Positions 32,364 through 42,289 of a DNA stretch of 64,000 bases are shown here, piece after piece (the stretch's first letter is position 1; each line of letters opens with the position of its first letter). The notes beneath the pieces were generated by a model. It was not told the DNA's origin and searched no databases. It was given only the letters and a program-made list of their open reading frames with translations. This DNA comes from an uncultured Pelagibacteraceae bacterium (lineage in GTDB: Bacteria; Pseudomonadota; Alphaproteobacteria; Pelagibacterales; Pelagibacteraceae), in assembly GCA_902555585.1 (NCBI GenBank), contig CACDSY010000003.1:124001-188000 (forward strand). Direction: 5' to 3'. Made by a program: the position numbers and the translations under genes.

Positions 32364-33961
32364 TAAGCACTTGCTGGTGCATTATCTTTAAATAACTTAT
32401 AATCAAGACTATCTACTAATGCTTTGAATGAAGCATCAATAATATTTGGTGATACTCCTATTGTAAACCAGTTTTTACCTTGAGAGTCCGTACTTTCAAT
32501 TGAAACTCTAGTTACAGCCTCTGTTCCTGTATTTAATATTCTTACTTTATAATCAACTAATCTTAAATCTTTAAGATAATCAGTATATTTAGAAATCTTT
32601 TTTATGTTGTTTCTTATTGCGTTATCTAAAGCATTTACTGGACCATTACCCTCTCCTTCACACACAATTGTTTCACCATCTACTTCTAGTTCTGCTTTAG
32701 CTGATGAAATAATTTCTCCAGTTGAATTTTTTTTCACAGATACATCATAAGCTTTAATGATTAAATACCTTGGAATTTCTCCTACTATTCTTCTAGCTAA
32801 TAATTCAAACGAAGCATCTGCGCCATCATAACTATAACCAATAAATTCTCTTCCTTTAACCTCTTCTAAGAGTTGTTTAATTTTTGGATCATTTTTTTTT
32901 ATATCGATTCCTATAGTTTCTAATCTAGATAAAATATTAGATTGCCCTGCTTGATCTGAAACAATAATATTTCTTGTATTTCCAACTTCTTTAGGATCAA
33001 TGTGTTCATAAGTTTTTGGGTCTTTTTGCACTGCAGAAACATGCATTCCACCTTTATGCGAAAATGCTGCAGCACCTACATAAGGTAAATGTTTATTTGG
33101 TTTTCTATTTAAAATTTCATCTAAAAGTCTGGAGCATTGTGTAAGATGTTTAATATTCTCATCATTTATATTTATTTCATAATTATTAGAAAATTCGTGT
33201 TTTAAATACAAAGATGGAATTAGTGACATTAAATTAGCATTACCACATCTTTCTCCTAATCCATTAATAGTTCCCTGCACTTGTCTAACACCGGCTTGAA
33301 TTGCAACTAATGAATTAGCAACTGCATTTTCTGTATCATTGTGTGCGTGAATTCCTAAATTTTCGCCTGGGATATGTTTTGCTACATCAACAACTATTTT
33401 AGATATTTCATGAGGTAGTGTTCCTCCATTAGTATCACATAAAACAACCCACCTCGCTCCTTGGTCATATGCAGATTTAATACAACTTAACGCATATTCT
33501 TTGTTAGATTTATAACCATCAAAAAAATGTTCAGCATCAAACATAAATTCTTTTCCAGATTTAATAATGTGTTTTGCACTTTCGCTGATATTTTTTAAAT
33601 TTTGTTCTTTTGAAATGCCTAAAGCAACGTCAACATGGAAATCCCAAGATTTTCCAAACAAACAAATTGAATTTGCTTTAGAATTTATTAATGATGAAAT
33701 CATTGGATCATTTTCAGCACTATGATCAGACTTCTTGGTCATCCCAAAAGCAGTTAATATTGAATTTTTATAAGAATGTTTTTTATTAAAAAATTCTGTA
33801 TCTGTTGGATTTGCTCCTGGCCAACCACCTTCAATATAGTCTACTCCTAGATTATCCAATGCTACTGAGATTTTTTCCTTATCATCTAAAGAAAAATCAA
33901 CTCCTTGTGTCTGTGCGCCATCACGTAAAGTAGTATCAAAAATATATATTTTGTCTGACAT
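32363..33961 (-). CDS. cimA: (R)-citramalate synthase
   Basis: CimA condenses pyruvate with acetyl-CoA to citramalate, the threonine-independent entry to isoleucine. The 532-residue product has the DRE-TIM metallolyase start IFDTTLRDGAQTQGVDFSL, the GLGERCGNANL segment (about 228-238) with the second signature, and a C-terminal LeuA-type regulatory domain (about 400-530). Homocitrate or isopropylmalate synthase is less likely because the N-terminus matches the CimA branch. It sits between cysS and trmJ. Confidence 0.9.
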   Translation of the reverse strand: MSDKIYIFDTTLRDGAQTQGVDFSLDDKEKISVALDNLGVDYIEGGWPGANPTDTEFFNKKHSYKNSILTAFGMTKKSDHSAENDPMISSLINSKANSICLFGKSWDFHVDVALGISKEQNLKNISESAKHIIKSGKEFMFDAEHFFDGYKSNKEYALSCIKSAYDQGARWVVLCDTNGGTLPHEISKIVVDVAKHIPGENLGIHAHNDTENAVANSLVAIQAGVRQVQGTINGLGERCGNANLMSLIPSLYLKHEFSNNYEININDENIKHLTQCSRLLDEILNRKPNKHLPYVGAAAFSHKGGMHVSAVQKDPKTYEHIDPKEVGNTRNIIVSDQAGQSNILSRLETIGIDIKKNDPKIKQLLEEVKGREFIGYSYDGADASFELLARRIVGEIPRYLIIKAYDVSVKKNSTGEIISSAKAELEVDGETIVCEGEGNGPVNALDNAIRNNIKKISKYTDYLKDLRLVDYKVRILNTGTEAVTRVSIESTDSQGKNWFTIGVSPNIIDASFKALVDSLDYKLFKDNAPASA

Positions 33962-35322
33962 TATTTAAATTTCCACGAGGTTTTACCATTTTTATCTTCT
34001 ATTTGAACTCCTTTTTCCAAAAGCTCATTACGGATTTTATCTGCTAATTCGTAATTTTTGTCATCTCTAGCCTTATTTCTTTCTTTAATTTTTGATTCAA
34101 CTAACTCTTTACTTAAAGTGGATTTATTTTTTTTAAAATCATTCCATTCTTCTTTTGTTTCAGTTAGTAGTCCTACAAAATTACATGCTGATACAAATAC
34201 TTTTTTATCTTCTACATTCCCTGATTGTGATTTTTCGTATAGCTTATGAAGGTTGGCTATATACTTTGGCGTATTTAAATCATCGTATAAAGGATAAAGA
34301 TCATCATCAGAGATTAGTTTAGATTGATCTAATTCAATATAACTGTTGTACCATTTATCAATTGTTTTATAACTTTCTTCTAAAAGTTTATCATTCCAAT
34401 CTAGTGGCTGTCTATAATGTGCACTCATAAGAGCTAATCTTAAAACCTGACCATTAAAATTCTTTTTAAAATCTCTTATTTTTAGAATATTGCCTTGAGA
34501 TTTAGACATTTTTTCATTTGATTGAGTAATAAATCCATTGTGAACCCAATAATTGGATAAAGTTTCAGTACCGTTAGCACAACATGATTGTGCAATTTCA
34601 TTATCATGGTGTGGAAATAATAAATCTCTACCACCACCATGAATATCAAATTTATCACCAAGATATTTTTTTGACATTGCTGAACATTCTAAATGCCAGC
34701 CAGGTCTGCCTTTTCCCCACGGTGATGTCCAGCTAGGCTCATCTTGGTTTGAGGGTTTCCATAATACAAAATCTTCAGAATTTTTCTTATTACTTGATAC
34801 CTCTACTCTAGATCCTGATATCAAATCATCTATTTTTTTATTTGATAATTTTCCATAATTTTTAAATTTATTAACTTCAAAATAGACATGGTTTTCGCTT
34901 TCATATGCAAAACCTTTTTCAACTAAAATTCTGATCATCTCTATCATCTCTTTAATATTTTCTGTTGCTTTAGGTTGAAAGCTAGGTTTTTCACAAATAA
35001 GATAACGACAGTCTTCTTGAAAATTATTATTAATTTTAGTGGTTAGATCTTTAATAGAGATTTGTTTATCTTTTGCAGATTGAATTATCTTATCATCAAT
35101 ATCTGTAATGTTTCTCACATATGAAACTTTGTCATTTCCATATTTGCATTTAAGGACTTTAAAAAGTAAATCAAATACAACTAATGGTCTTGCATTTCCT
35201 ATATGTGGATCATCATAAACTGTTGGGCCACAAACATACATTTTGATATTATTTTCGTCGATTGGTTGAAATTTTACTTTTTTTCCACCATAGCTATTTG
35301 TTAAAAAAATATCTTTATTCAT
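33961..35322 (-). CDS. cysS: Cysteinyl-tRNA synthetase
   Basis: This enzyme charges tRNA-Cys. The 453-residue class I synthetase has CGPTVYDDPHIGNARPLVVF (about 31-50) with the HIGH-type motif and NEKMSKSQGN (about 267-276) with the KMSKS loop. The zinc-binding Cys and His in WHLECSAMS and HGGGRDLLFPHHDNE are present. It overlaps cimA by one base. Confidence 0.98.
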   Translation of the reverse strand: MNKDIFLTNSYGGKKVKFQPIDENNIKMYVCGPTVYDDPHIGNARPLVVFDLLFKVLKCKYGNDKVSYVRNITDIDDKIIQSAKDKQISIKDLTTKINNNFQEDCRYLICEKPSFQPKATENIKEMIEMIRILVEKGFAYESENHVYFEVNKFKNYGKLSNKKIDDLISGSRVEVSSNKKNSEDFVLWKPSNQDEPSWTSPWGKGRPGWHLECSAMSKKYLGDKFDIHGGGRDLLFPHHDNEIAQSCCANGTETLSNYWVHNGFITQSNEKMSKSQGNILKIRDFKKNFNGQVLRLALMSAHYRQPLDWNDKLLEESYKTIDKWYNSYIELDQSKLISDDDLYPLYDDLNTPKYIANLHKLYEKSQSGNVEDKKVFVSACNFVGLLTETKEEWNDFKKNKSTLSKELVESKIKERNKARDDKNYELADKIRNELLEKGVQIEDKNGKTSWKFK

Positions 35323-35367
35323 AATTCTAGGAATATACTTTAATTATAGATTTGTGAATCTATTTGA

Positions 35368-36105
35368 TTAGTTAGGAATCTTGCAAACTGGAATAGGATC
35401 CATTTTATGCAAATTTGCGTTTCTTATTTGGATATATTTTTCTCTATTTTTTGAATTTTCATTTTCCATTGCTTCTTCAAGTTCTTTATAACTTAAACCT
35501 AACTGACCTTCATCGGTTCTACCATCATCCCATAAGCCATCAGTTGGGGGTGCATCTATGATCTCTTGCAAAATTTTTAATTCTTTTCCTAATTGCCAAA
35601 CTTCAGTCTTATTGCAATCTGCTATTGGTGATATATCAACTCCACCATCTCCGTACTTAGTGTAAAAGCCTACACCAAAGTCCTCAACTTTGTTTCCTGT
35701 GCCAACCACTATTCCATTGTTCGCTGCAGCAACTTGATAAAGGGTTGTCATTCTTAATCTAGCTCTAGAGTTTGCCATACCATGCAAACTATTAAAGTCT
35801 TTTAAAGTGTTTTCAAATGTAGAAAAAAGGCTGTCTAATTCTAAAGTTATACCTTCAACGTTTTTAAAATTTTGTTTTAGCCATTCCTGATGCTTTAAAC
35901 TTAAATCATGTTGTGAACTTTTTTGTTTTATAGGCATGGATAAAACAATAGTTTTAAGACCCGTCATTGCACTCAACGTGCTTGAAACAGAAGAGTCTAT
36001 ACCACCAGAAATTCCTATTACTAAAGATTCTGCTTTCTTAGGCATTGAATTTACGTAATTAGATATCCAGTCCTTAATAAATTTAACTTTTTTGCTAGGT
36101 TCCAT
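35368..36105 (-). CDS. nadE: NH3-dependent NAD synthetase
   Basis: The 245-residue product has the ATP-pyrophosphatase P-loop ISGGIDSSVSSTL (about 29-41) and the NAD-synthetase segments VVGTGNKVEDFGVGFYTKYGD (about 133-153) and APPTDGLW. There is no N-terminal glutaminase domain, so it uses free ammonia. It makes NAD from deamido-NAD; NAD kinase lies elsewhere in the window. Confidence 0.95.
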   Translation of the reverse strand: MEPSKKVKFIKDWISNYVNSMPKKAESLVIGISGGIDSSVSSTLSAMTGLKTIVLSMPIKQKSSQHDLSLKHQEWLKQNFKNVEGITLELDSLFSTFENTLKDFNSLHGMANSRARLRMTTLYQVAAANNGIVVGTGNKVEDFGVGFYTKYGDGGVDISPIADCNKTEVWQLGKELKILQEIIDAPPTDGLWDDGRTDEGQLGLSYKELEEAMENENSKNREKYIQIRNANLHKMDPIPVCKIPN

Positions 36106-36142
36106 GTTTAAAATATAATAATTAATTTAAAAAATTAAATGA

Positions 36143-37528
36143 TTAAGATGCCGCTCTTATTCCGTTTTTAGCATACAAGGTATTCTTTTTAATCTCATCT
36201 GATATTAAAAAAGCTAACTCTAGGGCTTGATTAGCATTAAGTCTTGGATCACATTGTGTATGATATCTGCTTGATAAATCTGTGTCTGATATTTTTTGAG
36301 CTCCACCAGTACACTCTGTCACATTTTGTCCAGTCATTTCAATATGAAGACCACCAGCGTAAGAACCTTCACTTTGATGCACACCAAATACATTTTTTAC
36401 CTCATTAAGAACATTGTTAAATGGTCTTGTTTTAAATCCAGTTGTTGATTTGATTGTATTTCCATGCATTGGATCACATGACCATATAACATTTAGTCCT
36501 TCTTTTTTTATTCCTCTTATTAGTTTTGGTAAATATTTTTCTACTTGGTCGTGGCCAAATCTTGATATTAAAGTAATTTTTCCTTTTTCATTTTTAGGAT
36601 TAAGTAATTCACAAATTCGTGCAATTTCATCAGGCTTGGACGTTGGTCCACACTTAATTCCAATTGGATTTTCAATTCCTTTACAAAATTCAACATGCCC
36701 ACCATCAATTTGCCTTGTTCTATCACCTATCCATACAAAATGTGCCGATGTATCGTGATATTCACCGGTCGTCGAGTCGACTCTAGTCATAGCTTCCTCA
36801 AATGGTAAATGTAAAGCTTCGTGTGATGTCCAAAAATTAACTGTATACAATCTTCTATTAAAATCTGCTGTTATTCCACAAGCTTCCATGAAAGCTAGAG
36901 CATCAGCTATTTTATCTTCTAATTCCTTAAATTTTTTAGCTTGAGCTGTTGATTTAATATAACCTAAATTCCACATATGAACATTTTTTAAATCTGCAAA
37001 TCCACCATTAGAAAATGCTCTTAATAAATTTATAGTTGAAGCAGATTGTGAATAAGCTCTAAATAGTCTCTTTGGATCATAGGCTCTTCCTTTTTTGGTA
37101 AATTCTATAGAATTAATATTGTCTCCTAGATAACTGGGTAATTCTACATCTCCAATTTTTTCAGTCGGTGCACTTCTTGGTTTAGAAAATTGTCCCGCGA
37201 TTCTTCCAAGTTTAACAACAGGTAAAGATGCTGAATATGTGAGCACTAGAGACATCTGTAACATTAATTTAAAATAGTCTCTTATATTATCTGGATGAAA
37301 TTCAGCAAAACTTTCAGCACAGTCTCCACCTTGCAACAAAAATGCTTTTCCATCTACAACGTTAGCCAGTTGATCTTTAAGATGTCTTGTTTCGCCTGCA
37401 AAAACTAATGGGGGAAAATTTTTTAATTTATTTAAAACTAAATTAAGTTCACCTTCATCCTCATATTCAGGTATGTGTTTGACTGGATAATTTTTCCAAC
37501 TATTAACTTTCCATTTTTTCATATTCAA
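36143..37528 (-). CDS. 3-deoxy-D-arabino-heptulosonate 7-phosphate synthase, class II
   Basis: This enzyme catalyses the first step of the shikimate pathway. The 461-residue product is the plant/mycobacterial-type (class II) DAHP synthase. It has KAFLLQGGDCAESFAEFHPDN (about 56-76), the metal and substrate site VWSCDPMHGNT (about 328-338), EMTGQNVTECTGG (about 371-383) and YHTQCDPRLNANQALELAF. Class II enzymes are unrelated in sequence to the E. coli AroFGH group. Confidence 0.96.
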   Translation of the reverse strand: MNMKKWKVNSWKNYPVKHIPEYEDEGELNLVLNKLKNFPPLVFAGETRHLKDQLANVVDGKAFLLQGGDCAESFAEFHPDNIRDYFKLMLQMSLVLTYSASLPVVKLGRIAGQFSKPRSAPTEKIGDVELPSYLGDNINSIEFTKKGRAYDPKRLFRAYSQSASTINLLRAFSNGGFADLKNVHMWNLGYIKSTAQAKKFKELEDKIADALAFMEACGITADFNRRLYTVNFWTSHEALHLPFEEAMTRVDSTTGEYHDTSAHFVWIGDRTRQIDGGHVEFCKGIENPIGIKCGPTSKPDEIARICELLNPKNEKGKITLISRFGHDQVEKYLPKLIRGIKKEGLNVIWSCDPMHGNTIKSTTGFKTRPFNNVLNEVKNVFGVHQSEGSYAGGLHIEMTGQNVTECTGGAQKISDTDLSSRYHTQCDPRLNANQALELAFLISDEIKKNTLYAKNGIRAAS

Positions 37529-37557
37529 CCTACAAGTGTTCTAGCAGAGTTTAAATA

Positions 37558-39378
37558 TTATTCAACAGTGACAGATTTTGCTAAATTTCTTGGTTTATCT
37601 ATATCATATCCTTTTTCAAGTGCTGAGTAAAAAGCGAGTTTTTGTAGGGGTATAGTTGCTAGAAACGGAATTAATTCATCATGTAATTTATCAACTTCTA
37701 TTTGCTCCCAAATATTTTCAGAAACAACCTCATCTTTATTTTTATTTGTTATTAATAAAACCTTCGCCCCTCTTGAAATAACTTCCTGCATATTAGACAT
37801 CGTTTTTTTAAAATGATCATCTCTAGGAGCTATAACAACTACTGGCATACCTTCTTCTATTAAGGCCAAAGGTCCATGCTTCATTTCACCAGCAGGATAA
37901 CCTTCGGCATGAACATAGGCTAATTCTTTTAACTTTAAAGCACCCTCTAATGCAATAGGAAAAGAATAGCCTCTTCCTAAAAACATACATCCTTTGGCAT
38001 GTGCAAAAACTTTACCAATATTCAAAAGTTTATCATCTAATTTAAGTGTTTTTTTAGCTGAATTAGATAGTGATAATAAATTTTTAATTTTAGATTGATA
38101 TTCTTTTTTTGAAATATATTTTTGATCGTATGAAATTTTTATAGACAACATATATAGCACTAACATTTGTCCAAGAAACGCTTTTGTGGAGGCAACACCA
38201 ATTTCTTGACCACAATAAATAGGTAAAACTAAATCAGCATCTCGCGCTATTGAACTTTCAACAACATTTACAACTGCACAAGTTTTCATTTTATTTTTTT
38301 TACACAATTCTAAGGCTGCATAAGTATCTGCAGTTTCACCTGATTGTGAAACAAACACATACAAACAATCCTTTTTAAACCTAACCTTTCGATATCTAAA
38401 TTCTGAAGCTATATCTATACTCACATCCAGATTTGTATTTTGTTCCAGCCAATACTTTGCAACTAAACAAGAGTGATAGGCTGTACCGCAGCCAATAAGC
38501 ACAACTGATTGAAAAGAATTTATATTCCAAGGAAAATTATAAATATTGATCTGTTTATTATATTTATCAACATACTCATTTATGCAATCATTAATAGTAT
38601 ACGGCTGTTCGTCTATTTCTTTTTCCATGAAATATTTATAGTCACCTTTATCATATTGAGTATCTTCTTTAGATAAATTCATTACTTTTTTGTTTATTTT
38701 TTTTCCGTTACTTTCAAAAAACTCTATTTGATCTTTTTTAATGATACAAAATTCTTCATCATCTAAATAAGAGATTTTATTTGTCATAGATTTGAGTGCA
38801 TATGAATCTGACCCTAGATAGTTTTCATTTGGTCCATATCCAACAGCTAAAGGTGACCCTCTTCTAGCGCCAATCATTAAATCATTTTGATCTTTAAAAA
38901 TAATTCCTAGGGCAAAACTTCCATGAAGTTTTTTTAGAACTTTAATTATAGTATTTTTAAGTGAGTTTTTTTTTAGATAGTCTGTTACTAAATGAGCAAT
39001 TACCTCGGTATCTGTTTGTGATTTGAATATATATCCTTTTTTTTCTAAAACCTTTTTTAATATTGTTGAATTTTCAATAATGCCATTATGTACAACTGAA
39101 ACCTGTTCAGATGAATGTGGATGAGCATTAATTTTACTCGGTTTACCGTGAGTTGCCCATCTAACATGTCCGATACCGATATCTCCTTTAAGATTAAATT
39201 TAAATATATCTTTTTCTAAAACATCAACTCTACCCTCACATTTCACCTCATTAATGTTTCCATCAACCAGAGTTGCAATTCCTGCTGAGTCATATCCTCT
39301 ATATTCAAGTTTTTTTAATGAATTAATTATTCTATTAGAAACTTCTTTTGTACTTATAATACCAATTATTCCACACAT
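37558..39378 (-). CDS. glmS: Glutamine-fructose-6-phosphate aminotransferase
   Basis: GlmS makes glucosamine-6-phosphate for peptidoglycan and lipid A. The 606-residue product has the N-terminal nucleophile Cys2 in MCGIIGIIS, the class II glutaminase segment GHVRWATHGKP (about 70-80), and two SIS isomerase domains (about 285-600) ending KPRNLAKSVTVE. The stop is directly followed by the glmU fragment, so the UDP-GlcNAc genes are adjacent. Confidence 0.98.
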   Translation of the reverse strand: MCGIIGIISTKEVSNRIINSLKKLEYRGYDSAGIATLVDGNINEVKCEGRVDVLEKDIFKFNLKGDIGIGHVRWATHGKPSKINAHPHSSEQVSVVHNGIIENSTILKKVLEKKGYIFKSQTDTEVIAHLVTDYLKKNSLKNTIIKVLKKLHGSFALGIIFKDQNDLMIGARRGSPLAVGYGPNENYLGSDSYALKSMTNKISYLDDEEFCIIKKDQIEFFESNGKKINKKVMNLSKEDTQYDKGDYKYFMEKEIDEQPYTINDCINEYVDKYNKQINIYNFPWNINSFQSVVLIGCGTAYHSCLVAKYWLEQNTNLDVSIDIASEFRYRKVRFKKDCLYVFVSQSGETADTYAALELCKKNKMKTCAVVNVVESSIARDADLVLPIYCGQEIGVASTKAFLGQMLVLYMLSIKISYDQKYISKKEYQSKIKNLLSLSNSAKKTLKLDDKLLNIGKVFAHAKGCMFLGRGYSFPIALEGALKLKELAYVHAEGYPAGEMKHGPLALIEEGMPVVVIAPRDDHFKKTMSNMQEVISRGAKVLLITNKNKDEVVSENIWEQIEVDKLHDELIPFLATIPLQKLAFYSALEKGYDIDKPRNLAKSVTVE

Positions 39379-39999
39379 TTATTTTTTTCTTTTATAATTT
39401 TTAACTTCAATTTGTTCAGCCCTTGTTAAAGCTAATGAATTTCCATCCACTTTTTTTGTAATTACTGATCCTGCACCAATTGTACTATTTTTTTCAAGCT
39501 TAATTGGGGCAACTAGTGATGAATTTGAACCAACAAATACCTTGTCCTCAATTTTAGTTTTGCTTTTTTTTATGCCATCATAATTACAAGTGATGGTTCC
39601 TGCTCCAATATTTACTTTTTTACCTACATTTGAATCACCTATATATGATAAGTGATTTAATTTAGAGTCTTTTCCTATAATACTTTTTTTCACCTCAACA
39701 AAATTTCCAACTTTAGATCCTGATTTAAGAATTGTTCCTGGTCTTAATCTTGCATATGGTCCAACATTTACATTATTTTCAATTTTTACACCTTCTAAAT
39801 GTGAGAAAGACAAAATTCTTACATTATTTCCTATTGATACATTATCAGCAATTACCACATAGGGCTCTATGGTTACATTTTTACCAATTTTTGTATTTTC
39901 AGAAAAAAAAACTGTATCTGGTGCTATCATTTTGACACCTTTTTTTTGAAATTTATTTCTTAACTTTAATTGAACGTTAATTAATTTTTTTTGTTTCAT
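39379..39999 (-). CDS. glmU: GlmU C-terminal acetyltransferase domain only
   Basis: The 206-residue product corresponds to the left-handed beta-helix half of GlmU: linker helix at 6-20, hexapeptide repeats from about 35, GNFVEVKKS (about 112-120), the catalytic-His segment NHLSYIGD, and NIGAGTITCNYDG. The N-terminal uridyltransferase (about 230 residues, with its nucleotide-binding LAAGxGTRM) is absent. The divergent gph gene occupies the space where it would lie. The acetyl transfer to glucosamine-1-phosphate is therefore encoded, while the UTP-dependent step must be supplied elsewhere. It lies directly upstream of glmS on the minus strand. Confidence 0.88.
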   Translation of the reverse strand: MKQKKLINVQLKLRNKFQKKGVKMIAPDTVFFSENTKIGKNVTIEPYVVIADNVSIGNNVRILSFSHLEGVKIENNVNVGPYARLRPGTILKSGSKVGNFVEVKKSIIGKDSKLNHLSYIGDSNVGKKVNIGAGTITCNYDGIKKSKTKIEDKVFVGSNSSLVAPIKLEKNSTIGAGSVITKKVDGNSLALTRAEQIEVKNYKRKK

Positions 40000-40067
40000 T
40001 TGATATTTTTATATATTTGGGTATTAGTTTAATTAATTCACAATATATTTCTTAATAATACTTTTAA

Positions 40068-40733
40068 ATGACACAAAAATTTACCATTCTTTTTGATTTA
40101 GATGGCACCTTAATTGATACTGCACCGGATTTAATAAGGGCTCATAATCACGTCATGAAAAAATTTGGCTATCCAACAAAAAAATTAGGTGAATTAAAAA
40201 ATGCTGTTGGTAAAGGTGCAAAAGCAATGATGGCAAAAGCTAATGGTCAATGGAAATGGTTTGATGAAAAAATTCAAAACGAGATGACAAATGAATTTTT
40301 ATCTTACTATGGAGAAAATATATTTCGCGAAAGTAAGTTAATAAATGGGGTAAAGGAATTTTTAAATTGGTGTAAAAAAGAAAATATTTCTATGGCAGTA
40401 TGCACTAATAAGACTGAGCATTTAGCAGTTGATCTTTTAAAAAAAATTGGAATTTATGATTACTTTGAATATGTTGCTGGATACAATACTTTTGAATATT
40501 GTAAACCAGATCCAAGACATTTGACTACTATTATTGAAATTTTGGATGGAGACATAAATAAATCAATTATGATTGGGGATAGTGAAACAGATGCAAATGC
40601 AGCTAAAGCTGCAGAAATTCCAATAATTTTGTTAAAATATGGTTATACTGAAAAGAAATCTAGTGAAATATATCATAATCACTTAGTTAAAGATTTCGTG
40701 GGTATTGAGAAAATTATAAATGAATATCTTTAA
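40068..40733 (+). CDS. gph: Phosphoglycolate phosphatase-like HAD hydrolase
   Basis: The 221-residue product is a HAD subfamily IA phosphatase with motif I DLDGTLIDTAPDL (about 10-22), motif II CTNKTEHLAVDLL (about 112-124), the Lys of FEYCKPDP (about 143-150) and motif IV MIGDSETDANAA (about 166-177). The sequence fits phosphoglycolate phosphatase best, but related sugar phosphatases such as the MurNAc-6-P type (MupP) cannot be excluded. It is divergent from glmU by 68 bp. Confidence 0.75.
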   Translation: MTQKFTILFDLDGTLIDTAPDLIRAHNHVMKKFGYPTKKLGELKNAVGKGAKAMMAKANGQWKWFDEKIQNEMTNEFLSYYGENIFRESKLINGVKEFLNWCKKENISMAVCTNKTEHLAVDLLKKIGIYDYFEYVAGYNTFEYCKPDPRHLTTIIEILDGDINKSIMIGDSETDANAAKAAEIPIILLKYGYTEKKSSEIYHNHLVKDFVGIEKIINEYL

Positions 40734-40786
40734 TATTGATTAATTTATTTTAACTATTAAAACAAAATCATAAGCTAGGAGACATT

Positions 40787-42289
40787 TTGTTGTTAAACAC
40801 TGTTAAAGTATACCCGTCTAAAATATATCTTCCAAAGAAAAGACAACTTGCATGGAAAATTGCAGAAATTGCAAGTGATAAATCAAAGTTAAATAAACAC
40901 TCAATAGATATGGTTATCAATAGAATAATTGATAATGCATCAGTTGCTATTGCCTCATTAAACAGGAAGCCAGTTATATCTGCAAGAGAAATGGCCAAAG
41001 GTCATTTAAGAAAGTCAGGATCAACAATTTTTGGAATTAGTTCTAAAGTAAAATTTGATCCTGAATGGGCAGCCTGGGCAAATGGGACAGCAGTAAGAGA
41101 ATTAGACTTTCATGATACTTTTTTAGCAGCTGATTATAGTCATCCAGGTGACAATATTCCTCCAATCTTAGCTGTCGGGGAAAAACTTAAAAAAAGCGGA
41201 TTGGATCTTTTAAGAGGAATTATTACTGCTTATGAAGTTCAAGTAAACTTAGTAAAAGGAATTTGTCTTCATAAACATAAAATTGATCACATCGCGCATT
41301 TAGGACCAAGCGTTGCTGCAGGAATAGGTTCAATGCTAAAACTAAATACGGAAACCATTTATCAAGCAGTTCAACAAGCTCTTCATGTTTCAATTTCAAC
41401 ACGTCAATCAAGAAAGGGTGAAATTTCAAGTTGGAAAGCATACGCGCCTGCGCATGCTGGTAAATTAGCGATAGAAGCAGTTGATAGAGCAATGAGAGGC
41501 GAAGGTGCTCCTAGTCCTATATATGAAGGCGAAGACAGTTTTATTGCAAGAATTTTAGACGGAAAGAACGCAAAATATTATGTTCCTTTGCCAAAAAAAA
41601 ATGAGCCTAAAAAAGCTATTTTAGAAACATACACAAAAGAATACTCAGCAGAATATCAAGCGCAAGCACTCATTGATATTGGTAAAAAATTAAATAAAAA
41701 AATTTCAAATTTAAATAATATTAAAAAAATTGATATTTTTACTAGCCATCATACACATTTTGTAATTGGTACTGGAGCAAATGATCCACAAAAGATGGAT
41801 CCAAATGCCTCTAGAGAAACATTAGATCACTCAATAATGTATATTTTTGCTGTGGCTTTAGAAGATGCTGATTGGCATCATATAAAGTCTTATACAAAAT
41901 CAAGAGCCAATAGAAAAAGTACAGTAAAAATATGGAAATGTATAACAACACATGAAGATAAAAAGTGGACTAAAAAATATCATCACCCTGATCCTAAAAA
42001 GAAATCATTTGGTGCAAAAGTTGTTATTACTTTAAATAATGGAAAAAAAGTATCTGAAGAACTAGAAAGAGCTGATGCACATCCATACGGAGCAAGACCT
42101 TTTCAAAGAAAAGATTATATTAAGAAATTTTTAACTTTAACTAATAATATATTATCTAAAAAAGAAAGTGATAGATTTTTAAAAACTGTACAAAATCTTA
42201 AAAAATTAAAAAAAGGAAATCTTAATAAATTAAATATCGAGGTAAGAAGAAAATATTTAAAGAAAAATAATAAAAAAGGGATTTTTTAA
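40787..42289 (+). CDS. prpD: 2-methylcitrate dehydratase, MmgE/PrpD family
   Basis: PrpD dehydrates 2-methylcitrate in propionate breakdown. The 500-residue product has [20 protein letters not shown] (about 86-105), the VGPS-like [11 protein letters not shown] region (about 170-180) and the C-terminal [12 protein letters not shown] segment. The start is TTG: a good AGGAG lies five bases upstream of the TTG at 40787 and eight bases upstream of a second TTG at 40790. It leads the operon prpD-prpB-prpC. Confidence 0.93.
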   Translation: MLLNTVKVYPSKIYLPKKRQLAWKIAEIASDKSKLNKHSIDMVINRIIDNASVAIASLNRKPVISAREMAKGHLRKSGSTIFGISSKVKFDPEWAAWANGTAVRELDFHDTFLAADYSHPGDNIPPILAVGEKLKKSGLDLLRGIITAYEVQVNLVKGICLHKHKIDHIAHLGPSVAAGIGSMLKLNTETIYQAVQQALHVSISTRQSRKGEISSWKAYAPAHAGKLAIEAVDRAMRGEGAPSPIYEGEDSFIARILDGKNAKYYVPLPKKNEPKKAILETYTKEYSAEYQAQALIDIGKKLNKKISNLNNIKKIDIFTSHHTHFVIGTGANDPQKMDPNASRETLDHSIMYIFAVALEDADWHHIKSYTKSRANRKSTVKIWKCITTHEDKKWTKKYHHPDPKKKSFGAKVVITLNNGKKVSEELERADAHPYGARPFQRKDYIKKFLTLTNNILSKKESDRFLKTVQNLKKLKKGNLNKLNIEVRRKYLKKNNKKGIF

